A stretch of DNA of 64,000 bases, taken from positions 33,727,948 to 33,791,947 of the forward strand of contig CM044326.1 in assembly GCA_024291935.2 (NCBI GenBank), given 5' to 3'. The notes beneath the pieces were generated by a model. It did no database searches. It had not been told where the DNA came from and saw only the letters and a program-made list of their open reading frames with translations. The stretch is from Okapia johnstoni. Lineage: Eukaryota > Chordata > Mammalia > Artiodactyla > Giraffidae. This document shows positions 21,106 to 32,823 of the stretch, piece after piece. Every line of letters begins with the position of its first letter. The first letter of the stretch is position 1. A program made the translations under genes and the position numbers.

Positions 21106-24100
21106 ACTGTTGTTGTTCAGTCACCCAATTGTGTCCGATTCTTTGCAACCCATGGACTGCAGCACGCCAGGCTTCCCTTTCCCTCACCAACTCCCAAAGT
21201 TTGCCCAAGTTCATGTCCACTGCATCAGTGATGTCATCCAGCCATCTCATCCACTAACATCCTCTTCCCCTTCTGCCCTCAATCTTCCCTAGCATCAGGG
21301 ACTTTTCCAGTGAGTCAGCTGTTCATATCAGGTGACCAAAACACTGGAGCTTCAGCTTCAGCATCAGTATGAGTATCCGATGAGTATTCAGGGTTGATTT
21401 CCCTTAAGATTAACTGGTTTGATCTCCTTGCTGTCCAAGGGACTTTCAGGAGAATCCTCCAGCACCACAGTTCGAAGGCATCAACTCTTCGGTGCTCTGC
21501 CTTCTTTATAGTCCAGCTGGGAAGACCACAGTCTTGACTATAAGGACCTTTGTTGGCAGAGTAATGTCTCTGCTTTTCAACACAATGTTGAAAGCTTTCC
21601 TGCCAAGAAGCAAACATCTTCTGATTTCATGGCTGCAGTCACCATCCACAGTGATTTTGGAGACCAAGAAAAGGAAATCTGTCACTACTTCCACCTTGTC
21701 TCCCTCTACTCGCCATGAAGTAAAGGAGCTGGATGACATGATCTTAGTTTTCTTTTTTTAATTTAAGCCAACCCTCTCACTCTCCTTCACCCTCATCAAG
21801 AGGCTCTTTAGTTCCTCTTCACTTTCTGCCATTAGAGTGCTATCATCCACGTATCTGTAGTTGTTGATGTTTCTCCCACCTATCTTGATTCCAGCTTGTA
21901 ACTCATCCAGCCCAGCATTTCTCATGACGGCATCATACAGATTTAACAAACAGGGTGACAGACGACAGCCCTGTCACACTCCTTTCTCAACCCTGAACCA
22001 ATCAGTTGTTCCATGCAGGGTTCTAACTGTTTTTTCTTGACCTGCATACACGTTTCTCAGGAGACAGGTAAGATGGTCTGGTACTCCCATCTCTTTAAGA
22101 GCTTTCCACAGTTTATTATGACCCACACAGTCAAAGGCTTTGGGGCAGTCGATGAAACAGAAGTAGATGTTTTTCTGGAATTCTACTGCCTTCTCTATAA
22201 TCCAGGGAGTGTTTGCAATTTGATCTCTGGTTTCTCTTCCTTTTCTAAACCCAGCTTGGACATCCGAAAGTTCTTGGTTTACATAATGCTGACGTGTAGC
22301 ATGCAGGATTTTAAGCATGACCTTACTAGCATGGGAGGTAAGTGCAACTGTCCAATGGTTAGCACATTCTTTAGTACTACCCTTCTTGGGAATTGGGATG
22401 AGGATTGATCTTTTCCAGTCCTGTAGCCACTGCTGCATCTTCCAGATCTGCTGACATATTGAATGCAACACCTTGATGGCATCATCCTTTAGAGTTCTGA
22501 AGAGTTCTACTAAAATTCCACTACCATCCTAAAAGCATCCACTAGCTTTAGGAACAGCCAGAATGTCTGGCTCTGGGTGACTGTTCACACCATCATAGTA
22601 ATCCAGTTCATTAAGATCTTTTTTGTGCAGTTCTTCTGTGTATTGTTTCCATCTCTTCTTGATCTCTTCAGCATCTACTAGGTCTCTACCATTTCTGTCC
22701 TTTATTGTGCCCATATTCGGGCAAACTGCTCCCTTGATATCTTCACTTTTCCTGAAGAGATCTCTAGTCTTTCCCATTCTGTTGTTTTCTTCTAGTTTTA
22801 GACACTGTTCATTGAAGAAGACCTTATCATCTCTCCATGCCATTCTTTGGAAATCTGCACTTAGTTGTGTACACTGTTCCCTTTCTCTCTTGCTTTTTGC
22901 TTCTCTTCTTTAGCTATCTGTAATGCCTCCTCAGATAACCACTTTGCCTTTTTGCTTTTCTTTTTCTTTGGGATGGTTTTGTTCACTGCCTCCTATACAA
23001 TATTACAGACCTCCATCCACAGTTCTTCATGAACACTATTTACAAGTTCTAATCCCTTGAATCTATTCGTTACCTCCACTGCGTATTCACAGGGCATTTG
23101 ATTTAAGTCGTTCCTGGCTGGCCTAGTGGTTTTCCCTGTTTTCTTTAGTTTAAGCCTGAATTTTGCTATGAAAAGCTGATAATCTGAGCCACAGTCAGCT
23201 CCAGGTCTAGTTTTTGCTGACTGTATAGAGCTTCTCCATCTTCAGCTACAAAGAATGTAATCAATTTGATTTTTGTATTGACCATTTGGTGATGTCCATG
23301 TGTAAAGTCATCTCTTGTGTTGTTGAAAAGGTATTTGCTATGACCAGTACATTGTCTTGGAAGAACTCAGCGAGCCTTTGCCCTGCTTCATTTTATACTG
23401 CAAGGCCAAACTTTACTCCAGGTATCTCTTGACTTCCTACTTTTGCATTCCAATCCCCAATGATGAGCAGAACATCTTTTTTTGGTGTAAGTTCTCCGAG
23501 GTCTTCATAAAACTGATCAGCTTCTTCGGCATTAGTGGTTGGAATAGACTTGGATTACTGTGATATTGAATGGCTTGCCTTGGAAATGAACCAAGATCAT
23601 TCTGTTGTTTTTGAGGTTGCATCCAAGTATTCCATTTCAGACTCTTTTGTTGATTATAAGGGCTACTCCATTTATTCTATCGGATTCCTGACCACAGTAG
23701 CAGATTTAATGGTCATCTGAATTAAATTTGGCCATTCCCACCCATTTTTGTTCACTGATTCCTAAGATGTTGATGTTTATTCCTACCATCTCCTGCTTGA
23801 CCATGTCCAGTTTACCTAGATTCGTGGACCTAACACTCCAGGTTCCTATACAATACTGTTCTTAGCAGCATCAGATTATACTTTCATCACCAGACATATC
23901 CACAACTGAGCATTGTTACCACTTTGGTCCAGCCACTTCATTCTTTCTGGGGCTATTCGTAGTTCTTCTTTGCTCTTCCCCAGTAGCATATTGGACACCT
24001 TCAGACCTGGGGGACTCATCTTTCGGTGTAATATTCCCTTCATGGATCACTGCCTTGTTGTGGCGAAGGGGCTTGCATAATTCGATGAAGCTGTGAGCCA

Positions 24101-24236
24101 TGCTGTGTAGGGCCACCCAAGACTAACGGGTCATAGTGGAGAGTTCTGACAAAATGTGATCCACTGGAGGAGGGAACAGCAAACCACCCCAATATACTTG
24201 CCTTGAGAACCTTATGAACTGTATAAAAGGACAAAG
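21106..24236 (-). mobile_element. BovB LINE, nearly full length, decayed
   Basis: About 3.13 kb, close to the roughly 3.2 kb consensus. Read on the minus strand it has the BovB 5' region (from 24236), an apurinic-type endonuclease with GDWNAKVG at about plus 23433-23475, the linker, RT (22471-21974: FRKGRETRDQ, FIDCPKAFDCVGHNKLWK), the catalytic motif changed to YVDD (frame 21758-21949), and the 3' end at 21106 with a GTTGTTGTTCAG tail rather than (TGAAC)n. Stops and frameshifts occur throughout, so it is inactive. Sense to RCOR1. Confidence 0.95.
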
Positions 24237-24289
24237 ATCAATAAGTAAAAAAAATAAAAAATAAAAAATACCAATAGAAAACATCAACT

Positions 24290-25937
24290 AAACTGACAGC
24301 TGACTCTGAAAAGATAAACAAAATTGACAGACCTTTAGATAGACTCATCAAGGAAAAAAAGAGAGCTCAAATCAATAAAATCAGAAATGAAAAGAAAAGG
24401 TTACAACTGACACCACAGAAATACAAAGAATCTTAAGAGACCACCACAAACAATTATATGCCAATAAGATGGACAACTTAGAGGAGACACAGACAAACTC
24501 CTAGAAATGTACAATCTTCCAAGACAGAACCAGGAAGAAATACAAAATATGAACACATCAATTACCAGTAATGAAACCGAACCAGTAATTTTAAAAACTC
24601 AACAAAAGTCCAGGACCACACAGCTTCACAGGTGGGAATTCTATGAAACATTTAGAGAGGAGTCAACACCTATTCTTCTCAATCTATTTCAAAAAACTGC
24701 AGAAGAAGGAACACTTAACTCAATGAAGCCAGAATCATTCTGATGCTAAAACCGGACAAAGATATCATACACACACACAAAATAAAATTACAGGCCAATA
24801 TCACTGATGAACACCGCCACAAAAATCCTCAACAAACTATTAGCAAACCAAGCTCAACAATAAACCAAAAGGATCATAAACTATGAGCAAGTGGGATTTA
24901 TCCCAGGTGTGCAAGGATGGTTCACTATCTGTAAATCAATCAATGCAGTACACTACATTAACAAACTGAATAAAAAAATCAAATCATCATCTCAAAACAT
25001 GCAGACAAAGCTATGGACAAAATTCAACTTATATTTACGACAAAAACTCTCAACAAAGTGGGTACAGAGGAGCCATACCTCACCATAATAAAGGTCACAT
25101 GTGACAAGCACACAGCTAACATCATACTCAACAGTGAAAAGCTGAAATCATTTTCCCTAAGATGAGGAACAAGACAAGAGGCCCAGTCTTGCCACTTTTA
25201 TTCAAGATAGTTTCAGAAGTCCTAGCCACAGCAATAAGACAAAAAGAAATAAAAGGAATCCACACTGAAAAGAAAGAAGTAAAACTATCACTTTCTGCAG
25301 ATGACATGATACTATACATAGAAAACCCTGAAGATGCCACCAAAAAACTAAAAGAACTCTTCAATAAAGTTGGAAAAGTTGCAGGATACACAATTAATAT
25401 ACTGAATCTGTTGCGTTTTTATACACTATCAACCAACTATAAGTAAGAAAAATTAAGAAAACCCCAGTTACCATCACATCAAAAAGAATAAAATTTCTAA
25501 GAATAAATCTAAGGCGGTAGAAGATGAGTATACGGAAATCTGTAAGACAATGATGAAGAAACTAAACCATATAAACAGAAGGGAAGACGTGCCACGCTCA
25601 TGGACTGGAAGAAATTAATATTGTTAAAAGGATCATACTACTCAAACAGTGTTCAGACTCAATGAAACTCTATCAAAATACCAAAGGTCTTTTTTCACAG
25701 CACTAGTATAAAAAAATTTCAAAATTTCTATCAAAACAAAGGACCCTGAATAGCCAAAACAGCCTTCAGAAAGAAGAACAGAACTGAAGGTGCATGCTCC
25801 CTGACTTCAGACTATAATACAAAGCTACAGTCACCAAAACAGCATGATCCTGGCACAAAAACATATACACAGACCAACAGAATAGAATAGAGCCTAGAAA
25901 TGAACTTGCACTTTTTTGTGACAATTAATCTACAACA
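24290..25937 (+). mobile_element. L1 ORF2, first segment of a copy with five insertions
   Basis: Opens at the ORF2 region with EKINKIDRPLDRL, followed by fragments with QEEIQNMN and, at 25162-25446, the RT active-site region reading SADDMILYIENP (normally FADD). Stops separate the pieces. The copy is 5'-truncated and antisense to RCOR1. Its continuation is at 26568-26649, 26939-27330, 27881-28111 and 29497-30240. Confidence 0.92.
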
Positions 25938-26567
25938 TAGATAATCTATTTCATGGCAAACAGAATGGGGAAAAAAGGAAGCACGGATTTTACTTTCTTG
26001 GGCTTCTGCATATGGTGGCTGCAGCCATGAAATTAAAAGAGGTCTGCTCCTTGGAAAGAAAGTTATGTCAACTCTAGACAGTGTATTAACAAGCACAGAC
26101 ATCGCTGTGCTGACAAAGGTGCATAGAGTCAAAGCTATGGCTTTTCCAGTCACGTACGGATGTAAGAGTTGGACTATAAAGAAGGCTGAGCATCAAAGAT
26201 TTAATGCCTTCAAATTGCAGTGCTGGAAAAGACTCCTGAGAGTCTCGTGGACTGCAAAGAGATCAAACTAGTCAATCCTAAAGGAAATAAGCCCTGAATA
26301 TTCATTTGGAAGGACTGATGCTGAAGCTCCAATACTTTGGCCACCCAATGCAAAGGGCTGACTCACTGGAAAAGACCCTGATGCTGGAAAAGATTGAATG
26401 CAGAAGGAGAAGAGGGCAGCAGAGGATGAGATGATTAAATAACATCACTGACTCAATGGACATAAATCTGAGTAAACTCCAGGAGACAGTCGAGGACAGG
26501 GAAGCCTGGCATGCTGCAGACCACGGAGCTGCAAAGAGTCAGACAAGACTCAGCAAATGAACAACAA
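25938..26567 (+). mobile_element. BovB LINE 3' fragment inserted in L1, 8-bp target-site duplication
   Basis: BovB text from 'tcatggcaaacagaatgggg' to 'ctcagcaaatgaacaacaac'. CTACAACA occurs at 25930-25937 and 26568-26575. The frame is broken. Confidence 0.93.
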
Positions 26568-26575
26568 CTACAACA

Positions 26576-26649
26576 AAGGAGGTAAGGATAAACAGGAGGG
26601 AAAAGACAGCCTCTTCAAGAAACAGTGTTGGAAAACTGGACAGCTATAT
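26576..26649 (+). mobile_element. L1 ORF2, second segment
   Basis: 'ggaaaagacagcctcttcaag' and 'gttggaaaactggacagctat' are the L1 words that follow directly on 25937. Confidence 0.88.
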
Positions 26650-26927
26650 GCTGCTGCTGCTGCTGCTAAGTCGCTTCAGTCGTGCCCGACTCTGTGCGAT
26701 CCCATAGACCGCAGCCCACCAGGCTCCGCTGTCCCTAGGATTCTCCAGGCAAGAATACTGGAGTGGGTTGCCATTTCCTTCTCCAGTACATGAAAGGAAA
26801 AAGTGAAAGTGAAGTCGCTCAGTCGTGTCCGACTCTTAGCGACCCCATGGACTGTAGCCTACCAGGCTCCTCTGTCCATGGGATTTTCCAGGCAAGAGTA
26901 CTGGAGTGGGGTGCCATTGCCTTCTCC
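26650..26927 (-). mobile_element. Bov-A2 SINE (Bov-A dimer) with 11-bp perfect target-site duplication
   Basis: Two Bov-A units in reverse orientation joined by 'tacatgaaaggaaaaagtgaaagtg', with the (CAG)n tail seen as CTG repeats at about 26650-26667. GACAGCTATAT occurs at 26639-26649 and 26928-26938. This is one of the least diverged SINEs in the window. Confidence 0.96.
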
Positions 26928-26938
26928 GACAGCTATAT

Positions 26939-27330
26939 ACAAAAGGATCAAATTGGACAACTCTCAAACCATGCACAAAAATAAATTCAAAATGGCTTAA
27001 AGACTTAAATGTAAGACCTGAAACCATAAAAATTCTAGAAGAAAATATAGGCAGTAAGCTCTGTGACATCAATTGATCTTGGTAATTTTTTTTAATATAT
27101 CTCCTCAGACAAGGGCAACAAAAGCAAAAATGAATAGGACTCAAATCCAAAAAACAAACAACCCAATCAAAACTGGGCAGAGGACCTGAAGAGACACTTT
27201 TCCAAGAAAAACATACAGATGGCCAACAGGCACATGAAAAGATGCTCAACTTCACTAGCCATGAGGGAAATGTAAATCAAAACCACAGTGAGCTTAACAC
27301 TTCACATCTACTAGAATTGCTACTATCAAA
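26939..27330 (+). mobile_element. L1 ORF2, third segment
   Basis: 'aaattcaaaatggcttaaag', 'aaattctagaagaaaatatagg', 'gaagagacacttttccaag', 'gatgctcaacttcactagcc'. Confidence 0.88.
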
Positions 27331-27520
27331 CTCAGAGTTGCTCGGTCGTGTCCAACTCTTTGCGACCCCATGGACTATACGGTCTGTGGAATTCTCTAGG
27401 CCAGGCTACTGAGTGGGTAGCCTTTCTCTTCTCCAGGGGATCTTCCCAACCCAGGGATCAAACCCAGGTCTCCCGCATTGCAGGCAGATTCTTTACCAGC
27501 TGAGCCACAAGGGAAGTCAA
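27331..27520 (-). mobile_element. Bov-tA SINE, first of a cluster
   Basis: Reverse Bov-tA: 'gctcggtcgtgtccaactc' to 'accagctgagccacaagggaag'. Confidence 0.9.
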
Positions 27521-27642
27521 GAACGCTGGAGTGGGTAGCCTAGCCCTTCTCCAGGGGATCTTCCCAACCCAGGAATCTAAGCGGGGTCTCCTGCATCGCA
27601 GGTGGAGTCCTGACACACTGAGTTATCAGGGAAGCCCTGCTG

Positions 27643-27645
<3 letters not shown>
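27521..27645 (-). mobile_element. Bov-tA SINE fragment, second of the cluster
   Basis: Starts inside the Bov-A body ('gctggagtgggtagcctagcc') and ends with the tRNA-like head 'agttatcagggaagccc'. Confidence 0.85.

Positions 27646-27646
<1 letters not shown>

Positions 27647-27694
<48 letters not shown>
27647..27694. repeat. (GT)24 microsatellite inside the SINE cluster
   Basis: An uninterrupted 48-nt GT run, preceded by TTTT and followed by ATGTGC. Confidence 0.99.
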
Positions 27695-27700
<6 letters not shown>

Positions 27701-27880
27701 CTTTCCCTTCCCCAGGGGATCTTCCCAACCCAGGGATCGAACCCAGATCTCCCACACTGCAGGTGGACTCTTTACCAGCTGAGCCACAAGGGAAGTCAAA
27801 AACACTGGAGTGGGTAGCCTACCCCTTCTCCAGAAGATCTTTCCGATAGCTCCATTGGTAAAGAATCCACCAGCAAGGTT
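27695..27880 (-). mobile_element. Bov-tA SINE fragments, third and fourth of the cluster
   Basis: 27701-27798 carries the lower body and tRNA head of a reverse Bov-tA. 27799-27842 restarts in the body ('actggagtgggtagcctacc'). 27845-27878 reads like a forward-oriented head piece ('agctccattggtaaagaatccacc'), so the end of the cluster is rearranged. Confidence 0.8.
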
Positions 27881-28111
27881 ATCATCAAAAAGACAACAAA
27901 TAACAAATCTTGGTGAGAATGTGGAGAAAAGGAAACACTCACGCACTGTTGTTGGGAATGTAAACTGGTGCAGCTGCTATGGAACAATATGGAAATTCCT
28001 CAAAAAATTAAAAATAGAACTACCACATGATCCAGCAATTCCAATTCCAGGTACTTATCCAAAGCAAACAAAAAACACCAATCAGAGAAGATATAAGCAC
28101 CTCTATGTTCA
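27881..28111 (+). mobile_element. L1 ORF2, fourth segment
   Basis: 'gttatcatcaaaaagacaac', 'gtgagaatgtggagaaaagg', 'atgatccagcaattccaattcc'. Continues from 27330. Confidence 0.88.
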
Positions 28112-29496
28112 CTGCACTCAATATGTCAGCAAATCTGGAAAACTCAGCAGCAGCCACAGGACTGGAAAGGTCTGTTTTCATTCCAATCCCAAAGAAGGGC
28201 AATGCCAAAGAATGTTCAAACTACCACACAATTGTGCTCATTTCACATGCTAGCAAGGTCATGCTCAAAATCCTTCAAGCTACGCTTCAGCAGTACATGA
28301 ACTGAGAACTTCCAGATGTATAAGCTGCATTTAGAAAAGGCATAAGACCCAAAAATCAAATTGTCAACATTCGCTGGATCACGGAGAAAGCAAGAGAATT
28401 TCAGAAAAACATCTACTTCTGCTTCATTGACTACACTAAAGCCTTTGACTGTGTGGATCACAACAAACTGGAAAATTCTTAAAAGAGATGGGAACATCAG
28501 ACCACCTTACCTGCCTCCTGAGAAACCCGTGTGCAGGTCAAGAACCAACAGTCCGAACTGGACATGGAATAACAGACTGGTTCCAAATTGAGAAAGGAGT
28601 ACTTGGTCAAGGCTGTATATTGTCACCCTGCTTATTTAACTTATACGCAGAGTACATCATGAGAAATGACTGCCTGGATGACTCACAAGCTGGAATCAAG
28701 ATTGCCGGGAGAAATATCACCACCTCAGATAAGCAGATGATACCACCCTAATGGCAGAAAGCAAAGAGGAACTAAAGAGCCTCGTGATAAGGGTGAAAGA
28801 GAGTGGAAAACCTGGCTTAAAACTCAACATTCAAAAAACTAAGATCATGGCATCCAGTCCCATAACTTCATGGCAAATACAAAGGGAAAAAGTGGTAACA
28901 GTGACAGATTTTATTTATTTTCTTGGGCTCCAAAATCACTGTGGATGGAGACTGCAGCCATGAAATTAAAAGACACTTGCTCCTTGGAAGGAAAACTATG
29001 ACAAACCTAGACAGAATATTAAAAGGCAGAGACATCACTTTGCTGACAAAGGTGTATACAGACAAAGCTATGGTTTTTCCAATAGTCACGTTCAGATATG
29101 AGAGTTGAACCATAAAGAAGGTTGGGCGCTGAAGAATTGACAATTTTTGAACTGTGGTGCTGGAGAAGACTGTTGAGAACCTCTTGGACAGCAAGGAGAT
29201 CAAACCATTTAATCCTAAAGGAATTCAACCCTGAATATTCATGGAAGGACTGATGCTGAAGCTCCAATACTTTGGCCACCTGATACAAAGAGCTGACTCA
29301 CTGGAAAAGACCCTGATGCTCAGAAAGATTGAAGGCAGGAGAAGGGGGCAGAGGATGAGGATGGTTGGATGACATCACTGACTCAATGGACAGGAGTGTG
29401 AGCAAGCTCTGGGAGACAGTGAAGGACAGGGAAGCCTGGAATGCTGCAGTCCATGGGGTCACAGAGTTGGACACAACTTAGTGACTGAACAACAAC
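28112..29496 (+). mobile_element. BovB LINE RT-to-3' fragment inserted in L1, 7-bp target-site duplication
   Basis: RT text: PKKGNAKECSNY, then KAFDCVDHNK in a new frame, then GCILSPCLFNLYAEYIM (28488-28751). The Tyr codon of the YADD motif is a TAA stop (about 28730). ATGTTCA occurs at 28105-28111 and 29497-29503. Antisense to RCOR1. Confidence 0.95.
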
Positions 29497-29503
29497 ATGT
29501 TCA

Positions 29504-29999
29504 TAACAGCCAATAGTCAAGATACGGAAGTAATCTAAGTGCCCATCAATAGATGAACATATAAAGAAGATGTGGTATATATGCACAATGGAATATTATT
29601 CACCCATAAAAAAGTGAAACCTTGTTGGTTGCAAAAACATGGATGGACATAGAGGGCATTATGCTAAATGAAATAAGTCAAGGATGGAAGGACAAATACT
29701 GTATGATTTCACTTATATATGGAATCTAAAACAAGAAACAAATGAACAAAACAGAACAGAGTTATAGATTCAGAGAACAAACAGGTGGTGGCAAGAGGTG
29801 GGGTGAGGAGGAGTGGATGACAGAGAATAAGAGGTACAAACTTCCAGTTGCAAAATGTGTCACAGGTATGAAATGTACAGTGCGGGGAATACAGTCAGTA
29901 ATTATATAGTATCTTTCTATGGTGACATATTGTAATTACTAGACTTATCGTGGTGATCATTTTGAAATGTATTAAGAATACTGAATCACTATGTTGTGT
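29504..29999 (+). mobile_element. L1 3' region, fifth segment
   Basis: 'gtgcccatcaatagatgaac', 'ggaatattattcacccataaa', 'aaaacatggatggacatagag', 'gattcagagaacaaacaggtgg'. Confidence 0.9.
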
Positions 30000-30179
30000 G
30001 AAGTGAAAGTCACTCAGTCATGTCCGACTCTTTGCAACTCCATGGACTATATTCTCCAGGCCATAATACTGGAGTGGGTAGCCTTTCCCTTCTCTAGGGG
30101 ATCTTCCCAACGCAGGGATTGAACCCAGGTCTCCCTCATTGCAGGCGGATTCTTTACCAGCTGAGCCACAAGGGAAGCC
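30000..30179 (-). mobile_element. Bov-tA SINE with 13-bp target-site duplication
   Basis: Reverse Bov-tA with about 25 bases of the body deleted after 'ccatggactata'. CACTATGTTGTGT (29987-29999) is repeated as CACTATGTTGTGT, using the last C of the element, at 30180-30192. Confidence 0.94.
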
Positions 30180-30192
30180 CACTATGTTGTGT

Positions 30193-30595
30193 AACAGGAA
30201 CTAATATAGAGCTGCAGGTCAATTAGAAAAATTTTTCTTTTAATCACAGGAAAAGACACCAGATTTGGGATTACAAGGTTGGGGGGAGAGGAGGGACAGG
30301 ATGAAGGCAGTCAGACAGTACAAATTTCCATTTACAAGACTAGTATGTGCTAGGGACATAATGTACAACATGATAAGCATAGTTATCACCTCTGTATGTT
30401 ATACAAGAAAGTTGTTAAGAGAAAAGCCTAAGAGTTCTCATCACAAGTAAAAACTGTTTATTTAATTTAATCTTGAGATATCTCATAATATCTATGAGAT
30501 AATAGATATTCAACCCTTATGCTATACACCTTAAACTTATACAGTGCTGTATGTCTACTGTATCACAATAAAACTGTAAGAAAACGGAAACAAGA
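30193..30595 (+). mobile_element. L1 3' ends: terminus of the nested L1 (to about 30240) followed by part of another L1 3' end
   Basis: 30193-30240 completes the nested copy. 30245-30595 restarts at 'gggattacaaggttgggggg' and runs to 'gtatcacaataaaactgtaag', a second L1 3' UTR with a polyadenylation signal. Confidence 0.75.
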
Positions 30596-30639
30596 CAGCA
30601 ACAAAGAAACCTCAAGAGCAGGACAAGATAAAGTCAAAT

Positions 30640-31020
30640 GACATGACAATTATACATTTTCTATGTACCTAAATAAAGAAGTTTCAAAATAAACCAAAAT
30701 TGATGGAAAAATGGGAAGCTGACAAATACATCATTATACTGGGAGATTAAAACATCTCTGTTTGACAGTCCAAACAGAAAGATATATACAAACTAAAAAC
30801 AATGAACAGGTTTTATTCACTAGACATACTTTTAAGGCAGCATCTAATAATAAGGGTACAAACATTCTTCATAAGCAAATTTATAAAACTGACCACATAT
30901 GTACATGGCTATAAAACAAATTTAAGCACATTTCAAATAGATAGCAAATAGACTATACTTTCCAACCACAATGCAATTAAAAGTCAGCAATTAAACAATA
31001 AACCAGAAATCTTCATACAG
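30640..31020 (+). repeat. Old L1/HAL1-like fragment
   Basis: 'aaactgaccacatatgtacatggctataaaacaaattt' and 'ccaaccacaatgcaattaaaag' resemble the ORF2 endonuclease-RT linker region of an old LINE1 family. Heavily diverged. Confidence 0.5.
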
Positions 31021-31049
31021 CAACACTATAGTATTATCACTTGTTATAA

Positions 31050-31262
31050 GTGACATACACACTTATTATGTACTAGGCGCTGTGCACTTTTACATGCATT
31101 AGCTCATTTAATCTTCCTAACAATGCTCTGAGGTAGTTACTACTAGTAGTCCCATTTTGCAGATGAGAAAATTAAGGCACAGAAAGATAAACTGATTTGC
31201 CCAAGATCACATCTGTGAGCAGTGAAGCTGAGAGTCAAACCTGAGCAACAGATTCCAGGGCC
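31050..31262 (-). repeat. MIR SINE, well preserved
   Basis: The reversed MIR consensus is recognisable across its length: 'attatgtactaggcgctgtgc', 'agctcatttaatcttcctaacaa', 'cccattttgcagatgagaaaatt', 'aaggcacagaaagataaactg', 'gcccaagatcacat'. Confidence 0.92.
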
Positions 31263-31436
31263 ATGATGGTGGGAAGGGTGATAAACTTGACAGTAGAAAA
31301 CGCAGGCACGCACAACCTCAGCCCAGGGGACAAAGTCAACAGCCACACGACCAGGTCAGGTTCACAGTATGTATCCTATATGATGTGATTTGATGAGAAC
31401 AGCCTTTTACCTCTGGGTCTTTCTCCCAAAATCATT

Positions 31437-31462
31437 AAAAAAAAAAAAAAAAAAAAAAAAAA
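31437..31462. repeat. A26 homopolymer run
   Basis: 26 consecutive A bases on the plus strand with no clear SINE or LINE attached on its left. Confidence 0.98.
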
Positions 31463-31559
31463 TCAGACAAATCCCAATTGAGGACCACTTTGTGAAAATC
31501 CTGACTAATACTCCTTGAAACCATCAAAATGAATTTATTTACAAAACAGCAACAGACTT

Positions 31560-31848
31560 ACAGATATCAAAAATAAATTTATGGGTTATTTTTTATGATC
31601 ACCAAAGAGAAGACATGTGGGGGAGGGATAAACCAGAAGCTTGGGAAGAGCACACACATACTACCACATATGTGACAGATAAACAAGGACCGACTCACTC
31701 TGCAGGACACGGAACTCGACTCAGTATTCTGTGATAACCTACGTGAAAAAAGAATCTGAAAAAGAGTCATTATCTGCAAACATATAACTGAATCACTATG
31801 CTGTACACCTGAAACTAACACAACACTGTAAAGCAACTCTACTCCAGT
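31560..31848 (+). mobile_element. L1 3' end
   Basis: 'gagggataaaccagaagcttggg', 'tatctgcaaacatataactg', 'gctgtacacctgaaactaacac', 'gtaaagcaactctactcc' match the ruminant L1 3' UTR. Confidence 0.85.
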
Positions 31849-32705
31849 TCAGTTGCTCAGTCGCATCCGACTCTTTGCAACCTCATGGACTGCAGCACTC
31901 CAGGCTTCCCTGTCCGTCATCAACTCCCAGAGTTTGCTCAAACTCATGTCCACCGAGTCGGTGATGCAATCCAACCATCTCATCCTCTGTTGTCCCCTTC
32001 TCCTCCTGCCTTCAATATTTCCCAGCATCAGGGTCTTTTCCAATGAGTCAGCGCTTCAAATCAGGTGGCCAAAATGTTTAAGCTTCAGCATCAGTCCTTC
32101 CAGTGAATATTCAGGACTGATTTCCCTTAGGATTGACTGGTTTGATCTCCTTGCAGTCCAAGGGACTCTCAAGAGTCTTCTCCAACACCACAGTTCAAAA
32201 GCATCAATCCTTCGGCGCTCAGCTTTCTTTATGGTCCCTCTCTCACATCAGTACATAACTACCAGAAAAACAATAGCCTTGACTAGATGGACCTTTGTCG
32301 GCAAAGTAATGTCTCTGCTTTTCAATATGCTGTCTAGGTTGGTCATAGCTTTTCTTCCAAGGAGCAAGCATCTTTTAATTTCATGGCTGCAGTCACCATC
32401 TGCAGTGATTTCGGAGCCCAAGAAAATAAAGTCTCTCACTGTTTCCATTGTTTCCCCATCTATTTGCCATGAAGTGATGGGACCGGATGGCATGATCTTC
32501 ATTTACTGAATGTTGAGTTTTAAGCCAGCTTTTTCACTCTCCTCTTTCACTTTCATCAAGAGGCTCTTTACTTCCTTTTCGCTTTCTTCCACAAGGGTGT
32601 TGTCATCTGCATATCTGAGGTTATTGATACTTCTCCCTGCAATCTTGATTCCAGCTTGTGCTTCATCCAGCCCAGCATTTTGCATGATGTACTCTGCCCG
32701 TATCA
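31849..32705 (-). mobile_element. BovB LINE 3' part, interrupted by a SINE dimer
   Basis: Reverse BovB from the 3' tail (cagttcagttgctcagtcgc) to 'gcatgatgtactctgcccg'. The RT catalytic motif reads YADD (frame 32503-32811), followed by frames covering the C-terminal part. The antisense 218-codon frame at 31853-32509 is a shadow of it. Sense to RCOR1. Confidence 0.95.
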
Positions 32706-32822
32706 GGCTCCCCTGATAGCTCAGTTTGTAAAGAACCTGCCTGCGATGCAGGAGACCCTGCTTTGATTCCTGGGTCGGGAAGATCCACTGGAGAAGGGAT
32801 AGGCTACCCACTCCAGTATTCT
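32706..32822 (+). mobile_element. Bov-tA2 SINE, short first unit of a dimer
   Basis: 'gctcccctgatagctcag' head, 'gattcctgggtcgggaagatcc', stopping after 'ctccagtattcttg', about halfway through the normal element. Confidence 0.9.
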
Positions 32823-32823
32823 T

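Noticed and set aside
27531..27849. Open frames with runs of Cys-Val or Thr-His
   Set aside because: They are translations of the (GT)24 microsatellite and its flanking SINE pieces.
31853..32509. 218-codon plus-strand frame rich in Ser and Leu
   Set aside because: It is the reverse of the BovB RT C-terminal region; the repeated antisense frame reflects BovB codon structure, not a gene.
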